From: Planctomycetota bacterium
GTDB taxonomy: Bacteria > Planctomycetota > PUPC01 > DSUN01
DNA: 36,712 nucleotides
Assembly (NCBI GenBank): GCA_035384565.1
Contig: DAOOIT010000026.1
Coordinates: 1 to 36,712, forward strand
Direction of reading: 5' to 3'
Under the pieces are notes generated by a model that saw only the letters and a list, made by a program, of their open reading frames with translations, was not told the origin of the DNA and made no database searches. The first letter of the stretch is position 1; each line of letters starts with the position of its first letter. Of the stretch, positions 32,777 to 36,712 are shown one piece after another. Position numbers and translations under genes: made by a program.

Positions 32777-34030
32777 ATGCGTCGAAGAGTGGCGACGGGG
32801 CTGTGGCTGGTGCTGGTGGTTGCCCTGGCCTGCTTCGCCGGCGAGGCGAAGCTCCAGGACGGCGATCTCGTGGCGGTCACCGGCGACTCGATCACCGAGC
32901 AGAAGCAGTACTCGGTGTTCATCGAGGACTACCTGCTGATGTGCCAGCCGGCGGCGAAGTTGCGCGTGATGCAGTTCGGCTGGGGCGGCGAGACCGCCGG
33001 CGGCTTCAGGAACCGCATGGCCAACGACTGCCTGCCCTTCAAGCCCACGGTGGCCACGACCTGCTACGGGATGAACGACGGCGGCTACCGCCCCTTCGAC
33101 GAGAACCAGCAAGGCAGGTCGTACCGCGAGAGCACGAGGGCCATCGTGCAGGAGTTCAAGAAGGCCGGCGTCCGCCTCATCGTCGTCGGCTCGCCCGGCG
33201 TCGTGGATGCCGACACCTTTCGCCACGATCCCGCCGCCGCCAGGATGTACAACGAGACCCTCGCGAGGCTCCGCGACATCGCCCGTGAGGTGGCCGAGAA
33301 GGAGGGTGTCGTCTTCGGCAACGTGTTCGACCCCATGATGGACGCGATGACGAAGGCCAAGGCGAAGTACGGCAAGGACTACCACGTGGCCGGCGGCGAC
33401 GGCGTCCACCCGGGTGCTAATGGCCAGCTCCTGATGGCCTACGCCTTCCTGAAGGCCCTGGGCTGCGACGGCAACATCGGCACGATCACGGTGGACCTCG
33501 CCGCCGGCAAGGCCGAGGCCACCGAGGGCCACAAAGTGCTCGCGTGCAAGGACGGCGCGGTGGAACTCGAGAGCACCCGCTACCCCTTCTGCTTCTTTGG
33601 CGACCCCAAGGACCCCAACGCCACGAGCGGGATCATCGAGTTCGTGCCGTTCAACCAGGACCTCAACCGCCTCACGCTCGTGGTCAAGGGCGCCAGGGGC
33701 GACCGGGTGAAGGTCACCTGGGGCAAGGCATCGAAGGAGTTCGCCGCCGCCGACCTGGCGAAGGGCGTCAACCTGGCTGCCGAGCTGCTCGACAACCCCT
33801 TCTGCGACGCCTTCAAGAAGGTGGACGCAGCGGTCCGCGCCCAGCAGAACTTCGAGACGCCGATGATCAAGGACCTCATCAACAAGCTCCCCAGCATGCA
33901 GCGGCTCGTGCCCGAGGAGAAGGAAGCGTTCGAGCGCGTCCGCACCGCGCTGGCCAGGAGAAACCAGGAGCTCTTCGACGCCGCAGCCGCCGCCGTCGTG
34001 CCCGTGAAGCACGCGATCAAGATCGAATAG
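32777..34030 (+). CDS. Secreted SGNH/GDSL-type hydrolase
   Basis: This 417-residue protein begins with a signal peptide (about 1-22). The SGNH core has block I VTGDSITEQ with nucleophile Ser38, block II Gly in GWGGETAGG, block III Asn in YGMNDGG and block V DGVHPGANG with the catalytic His. These enzymes remove acetyl or other acyl groups from polysaccharides. After the hydrolase fold (about 24-240) comes a beta-rich segment (about 250-345) and a helical C-terminus, so it is longer than simple GDSL esterases. ATG 32777 has GGAGG eight bases upstream. The FG-GAP gene follows 45 bases later on the same strand with no terminator between. Confidence 0.92.
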   Translation: MRRRVATGLWLVLVVALACFAGEAKLQDGDLVAVTGDSITEQKQYSVFIEDYLLMCQPAAKLRVMQFGWGGETAGGFRNRMANDCLPFKPTVATTCYGMNDGGYRPFDENQQGRSYRESTRAIVQEFKKAGVRLIVVGSPGVVDADTFRHDPAAARMYNETLARLRDIAREVAEKEGVVFGNVFDPMMDAMTKAKAKYGKDYHVAGGDGVHPGANGQLLMAYAFLKALGCDGNIGTITVDLAAGKAEATEGHKVLACKDGAVELESTRYPFCFFGDPKDPNATSGIIEFVPFNQDLNRLTLVVKGARGDRVKVTWGKASKEFAAADLAKGVNLAAELLDNPFCDAFKKVDAAVRAQQNFETPMIKDLINKLPSMQRLVPEEKEAFERVRTALARRNQELFDAAAAAVVPVKHAIKIE

Positions 34031-34058
34031 CCGCAAGCCGCAAGCCGCAAGCGGCAAG
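34031..34058. repeat. Heptanucleotide tandem repeat (CCGCAAG x4)
   Basis: Three perfect CCGCAAG units and one CGGCAAG follow directly after the TAG stop of the SGNH gene and end just before the ribosome site of the next gene. Confidence 0.75.
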
Positions 34059-34075
34059 CTTGGAAAGGAGTGCCT

Positions 34076-35194
34076 ATGCCCCCCCTTCGCTTCGAGAAGG
34101 TCTTCATCTCCGACGAGCGCTACGAGGCGGCCGGCGTGTTCGACGTGAATCGCGACGGCCACCTCGACATCGTCTCCGGCGCCTATTGGTACCCCGGGCC
34201 GAAGTTCGACCGCAAGTGCAAGATCGGCCCCGTCATGGCCGCGGGCGAGTACTTCGACGACTTCTCCACCCTGCCCCTCGACGTCAACGGCGACGGTTAC
34301 CCCGACTTCGTCACCGGCGGCTGGTTCGGCCAATGCCTCGTCTGGAAGGAGAACCCCAAGGGCGACCCCACCAAGGAGTGGGCCGTCCACAAGATCGCCG
34401 ACACCGGCAATGTCGAGACAACCCGCGCGTGGGACATTGACGGCTGCGGCATCCCCGAGATCGTGCCGAACACCCCAGGGGCGCCCCAGAAGGTCTTCAA
34501 GCTCATCACCGACGCCAGCGGCAAAGGCACCGGCGCCTTCCGCGAACACGTCATCTTCGCCCCCGAGAAGGGCGGCACCGGGCACGGCTTCGGCTGCGGC
34601 GACATCAACGGCGACGGCCGGCCCGACCTCGTGCTCACCAACGGCTGGCTCGAGCAGCCCCCCAAGCCCTACGAACAGCCCTGGACCTTCCACCCCGAGT
34701 TCAACCTCGGCGGCGCGAGCTGCCCCGTGCTTGTCGTGGACGTGAACGGCGACGGCCTCGCCGACCTCATCGTCGGCCAGGCCCACGGCTACGGCCTCGA
34801 CTGGTTCGAGCAGCGCCTCGAGGGCGGCAAGCGCTCCTGGATCAAGCACCCCATTGACCCCTTCAACAGCCAGTACCATGATTTGATCTGGGCCGACATT
34901 GACGGCGACGGCAAGCCCGAGCTGATCACCGGCAAACGCTACCGCGCCCACTGCGGCCACGATGCCGGCGAGTACGACCCCTACGGCATCTACTACTTCA
35001 AGTGGACGGGCGAGGCCTTCGTCAAGCAGGTGGTTGACTACGGCCCGCTTCGCCAGACCAAGGGCTGCGGCATCGCCTTCGAGGTCGTGGACATTGACAA
35101 GAGCGGCGACGGGCTCCTCGACATCGTCGCCCCCGGCAAGGACGGCCTCTTCCTCTTCCGCAACCGCGGCTTTGCCCAGAACATGGGCGACTGA
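34076..35194 (+). CDS. FG-GAP/VCBS-repeat protein with calcium-loop blades
   Basis: This 372-residue protein is built of about seven FG-GAP-type blades. Each carries a DxDxDG-like calcium loop: DVNRDGHLD, DVNGDGYPD, DIDGCGIPE (one Asp replaced by Cys), DINGDGRPD, DVNGDGLAD, DIDGDGKPE and DIDKSGDGLLD. Such propellers usually work outside the cell, yet no signal peptide is visible from ATG 34076 or from the in-frame GTG 34070. ATG 34076 is preferred, with AGGAG five bases upstream. It is probably co-transcribed with the SGNH hydrolase. Function is unknown; carbohydrate binding is plausible. A very strong hairpin ends the operon. Confidence 0.87.
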   Translation: MPPLRFEKVFISDERYEAAGVFDVNRDGHLDIVSGAYWYPGPKFDRKCKIGPVMAAGEYFDDFSTLPLDVNGDGYPDFVTGGWFGQCLVWKENPKGDPTKEWAVHKIADTGNVETTRAWDIDGCGIPEIVPNTPGAPQKVFKLITDASGKGTGAFREHVIFAPEKGGTGHGFGCGDINGDGRPDLVLTNGWLEQPPKPYEQPWTFHPEFNLGGASCPVLVVDVNGDGLADLIVGQAHGYGLDWFEQRLEGGKRSWIKHPIDPFNSQYHDLIWADIDGDGKPELITGKRYRAHCGHDAGEYDPYGIYYFKWTGEAFVKQVVDYGPLRQTKGCGIAFEVVDIDKSGDGLLDIVAPGKDGLFLFRNRGFAQNMGD

Positions 35195-35207
35195 CGCACC
35201 GCTTGGG

Positions 35208-35242
35208 CCGGGGGAACCTTCTTCGCACGAAGGTTCCCCCGG
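35208..35242 (+). terminator. Strong hairpin terminator after the FG-GAP gene
   Basis: CCGGGGGAACCTTC (35208-35221) and GAAGGTTCCCCCGG (35229-35242) form a perfect 14-bp stem around a 7-base loop. No U-run follows, so it may act by RNA stabilisation or a GC-hairpin type of termination. Confidence 0.65.
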
Positions 35243-35270
35243 CAACCCCCTCCAAGAACGCTCACGTTTC

Positions 35271-35279
35271 TGCTATAAT
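35271..35279 (+). promoter_or_regulatory. Extended -10 promoter of the MetE-like gene
   Basis: TGCTATAAT is a perfect extended -10 element. No good -35 box is seen 17 bases upstream, which is typical of extended -10 promoters. The start codon is about 50 bases downstream. Confidence 0.65.
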
Positions 35280-35330
35280 CCCAGCAGTCTTTCTTCCGCC
35301 TCCCTTCGCGTGTTTCGCGGGGAACTCTTC

Positions 35331-36368
35331 ATGGGCTTTGAAGGCCGTTGTCGCGTCACGGGCATTGGCAGCCTCGCCGTCACGAGTGTCGAGGAGGCGC
35401 TGGACTTCGTCTTCGAGTCCGCGCCCGACCTGCCCTGGCTGCCGCAACTCCCCCGCCTCTCGCCCAACGAGGGGATGAACGAGCAGATGTACGAGGGCCT
35501 GCCCGGCCTCGACCGCCGCGACGGCAAGTGGCTGATCGTCCAGAACGACGCCTTCTTCGAGGGCGTCGCCCAGCTCTTCGAGCGCTACGATGCCCCCGAC
35601 GACGATGCGGGTCACATGTCGCCCCGCGTCTGCGCGTCGCTCGCTGGGTTCCTCCAGCGGGTCAAGGCCAGCGGCGTCGCCGAGGCCAAGGCACAGGTCT
35701 CGGGGCCGGTCACCGTCGGCATGAGCCTCCTCGACGAGGAGGGCACGCCCATCCTCTACAACGACGTGCTCCGCGACGTGCTGGTGAAGCACCTCGCGCT
35801 CAAGGTCCGCTGGCTCGCCCGCCAGATCGAGGCCGCTGGGGCTAGGCCCGTCATCTTCGTGGACGAGCCGTTCCTCACCTCCTTCGGCACGCCGTTCTTC
35901 GGCTGGACGCGGCCCGAGCAGCCCCGCGAGGTGCTCGAACAGGTCTACGCCGCGGCGCCCGTCAAGGGCACGCATTGCTGCGCGAACACCGACTGGACGA
36001 TCTTCCTCCAGAGCAGCGTGGACATCGTGTCGTTCGACGCCTTCGAGTATGCCACGGCTTTCCTCACGTATCGGGAGGCGCTGGTGGAATTCATTCGGCG
36101 TGGGGGCAACATCGCCTGGGGCATCGTCCCGACCGACCCCGAGGCCCTGGCCGCCACCAGCGCGGACGAATTGGTCGGCCGCCTCCGCGAGCAGATCGCC
36201 AAACTCGCCTCCTGGGGCCTCGAGCCGCAGAGGGTCCTCCGCCAGAGCCTTCTCACCCCCTCCTGCGGCCTCGGCAGCCGCCCGCCCGAGACCGCGAGGC
36301 CGGCGTTTGAGATGTTGAGGGCGATTTCGGATGCACTTCGCCACGAGGGCCCCTGGTCCTCGGACTGA
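35331..36368 (+). CDS. MetE C-terminal/UROD-superfamily protein (core methionine synthase-like)
   Basis: This 345-residue protein is a single TIM barrel of the MetE/uroporphyrinogen decarboxylase superfamily. The zinc ligands of cobalamin-independent methionine synthase can be matched: His215 and Cys217 in GTHCCANTD, Glu239 in FDAFEYA and Cys312 in TPSCGLGSR. VDEPFL (178-183) also fits MetE. The N-terminal half of full-length MetE is absent, as in short core-MetE proteins that take methyl groups from donors other than methyltetrahydrofolate triglutamate. Methyl transfer to a thiol is therefore likely; homocysteine as acceptor is not proven. ATG 35331 has only a weak ribosome site (GGGGAA). 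Confidence 0.83.
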   Translation: MGFEGRCRVTGIGSLAVTSVEEALDFVFESAPDLPWLPQLPRLSPNEGMNEQMYEGLPGLDRRDGKWLIVQNDAFFEGVAQLFERYDAPDDDAGHMSPRVCASLAGFLQRVKASGVAEAKAQVSGPVTVGMSLLDEEGTPILYNDVLRDVLVKHLALKVRWLARQIEAAGARPVIFVDEPFLTSFGTPFFGWTRPEQPREVLEQVYAAAPVKGTHCCANTDWTIFLQSSVDIVSFDAFEYATAFLTYREALVEFIRRGGNIAWGIVPTDPEALAATSADELVGRLREQIAKLASWGLEPQRVLRQSLLTPSCGLGSRPPETARPAFEMLRAISDALRHEGPWSSD

Positions 36369-36371
36369 ATC

Positions 36372-36386
36372 GCCCCCTTCGGGGGC
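36372..36386 (+). terminator. Short hairpin after the MetE-like gene
   Basis: GCCCCC-TTC-GGGGGC lies four bases after the stop codon. The stem is six G-C pairs; no T-run follows. Confidence 0.5.
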
Positions 36387-36712
36387 TCTAGGGTGGGGTG
36401 GCGCCTGTTTGCCCAGGGTTCCCTTCGGTCACCCTGGGCTACGGCCCGGACGCCCCTGGCGGGGCTGCGGCCGGGACATTGGAGGGTCTGGGTTAGCCCA
36501 CAACGTGGGCGACCGGGCCGTGGGCTCTAGGGTGGGGGGCGCCTGTTTGCCCAGGGTTCCCTTCGGTCACCCTGGGCTACGGCCCGGACGCCCCTGGCGG
36601 GGCTGCGGCCGGGACATTGGAGGGTCTGGGTTAGCCCACAACGTGGGCGACCGGGCCGTGGGCTCTAGGGTGGGGGGCGCCTGTTTGCCCAGGGTTCCCT
36701 TCGGTCACCCTG
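36383..36712. repeat. 138-bp tandem repeat array running off the window
   Basis: Unit 1 is 36383-36521 (139 bp), unit 2 is 36522-36659 (138 bp) and unit 3 is cut by the window end after 53 bases. Units 1 and 2 differ only by one inserted T near 36399. Each unit contains a hairpin of GCCCAGGGT with ACCCTGGGC around an 11-base loop. No gene or coding potential is apparent. Near identity points to recent amplification or active homogenisation. Confidence 0.9.

Noticed and set aside
32756..35245. 829-codon minus-strand frame across the SGNH and FG-GAP genes
   Set aside because: Spans two genes with clear catalytic and calcium-loop motifs; the reverse product is Val/Ala/Gly-rich shadow.
36383..36712. 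CRISPR array
   Set aside because: The repeat unit is 138 bp and the whole unit is conserved; there are no short repeats separated by unique spacers and no cas genes.

Overview
The window is GC-rich (about two thirds G+C by eye) bacterial chromosome. It carries 24 protein genes that I can support, no RNA gene I can name, no insertion sequence and no CRISPR array. The gene mix suggests the Planctomycetota or a related PVC-type lineage, probably an uncultured polysaccharide degrader: secreted DUF1080, kelch, PQQ-type and parallel beta-helix proteins, an SGNH hydrolase, an FG-GAP protein, a GH38 mannosidase, a Gfo/Idh/MocA oxidoreductase, and many short palindromic repeats between genes. The assignment is inference from gene content; there is no rRNA or marker phylogeny here.

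Layout. 1-4740: a lone GspE/PilB-like ATPase with altered catalytic motifs, then a NarX/NarL-like two-component pair (REC-PAS-HisKA_3 kinase plus LuxR-type regulator) with a clear promoter. 4794-8960: an alpha-mannosidase-like GH38 enzyme behind a secreted propeller-like protein. 8961-10154: a 1.2 kb non-coding stretch packed with inverted repeats. 10155-12160: a MacB/LolD-type ABC exporter pair. 12170-16285: a secreted kelch protein and a secreted parallel beta-helix protein in tandem. 16465-20921: a divergent molybdenum-hydroxylase operon (2Fe-2S subunit, Tat-exported Mo subunit, XdhC chaperone, MocA-like cytidylyltransferase). 21056-22285: a secreted PQQ-like propeller. 22286-22890: a second repeat-rich gap. 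22891-28084: M42 aminopeptidase, enolase-superfamily enzyme, large secreted clan GH-A-like hydrolase. 28113-31770: a peptidase MA/PDZ protein, a sugar-type oxidoreductase and a stand-alone receiver. 31980-36368: DUF1080 protein, SGNH hydrolase, FG-GAP protein, MetE-core-like protein. The window ends inside a 138-bp tandem repeat.

How the parts fit. The exported hydrolases, lectin-like propellers, the enolase-superfamily enzyme and the Gfo-type oxidoreductase fit breakdown of complex glycans and oxidation or dehydration of sugar acids. The Mo-hydroxylase operon encodes its own cofactor maturation, so it probably oxidises an aldehyde or N-heterocycle in the periplasm. Core promoters of the TTGAC(A/G)-16/17-TAtaaT type stand out against the GC-rich background at a dozen places; two lie so close to the start codon that the mRNAs would be leaderless.

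The most unusual items are the GspE-like protein with Walker A Lys to Arg and Walker B Glu to Gln changes, several families of palindromic repeats (one forming the C-terminus of the MocA-like gene), an isolated AT-rich island with a long stacked hairpin at 9396-9452, and the terminal 138-bp tandem array.
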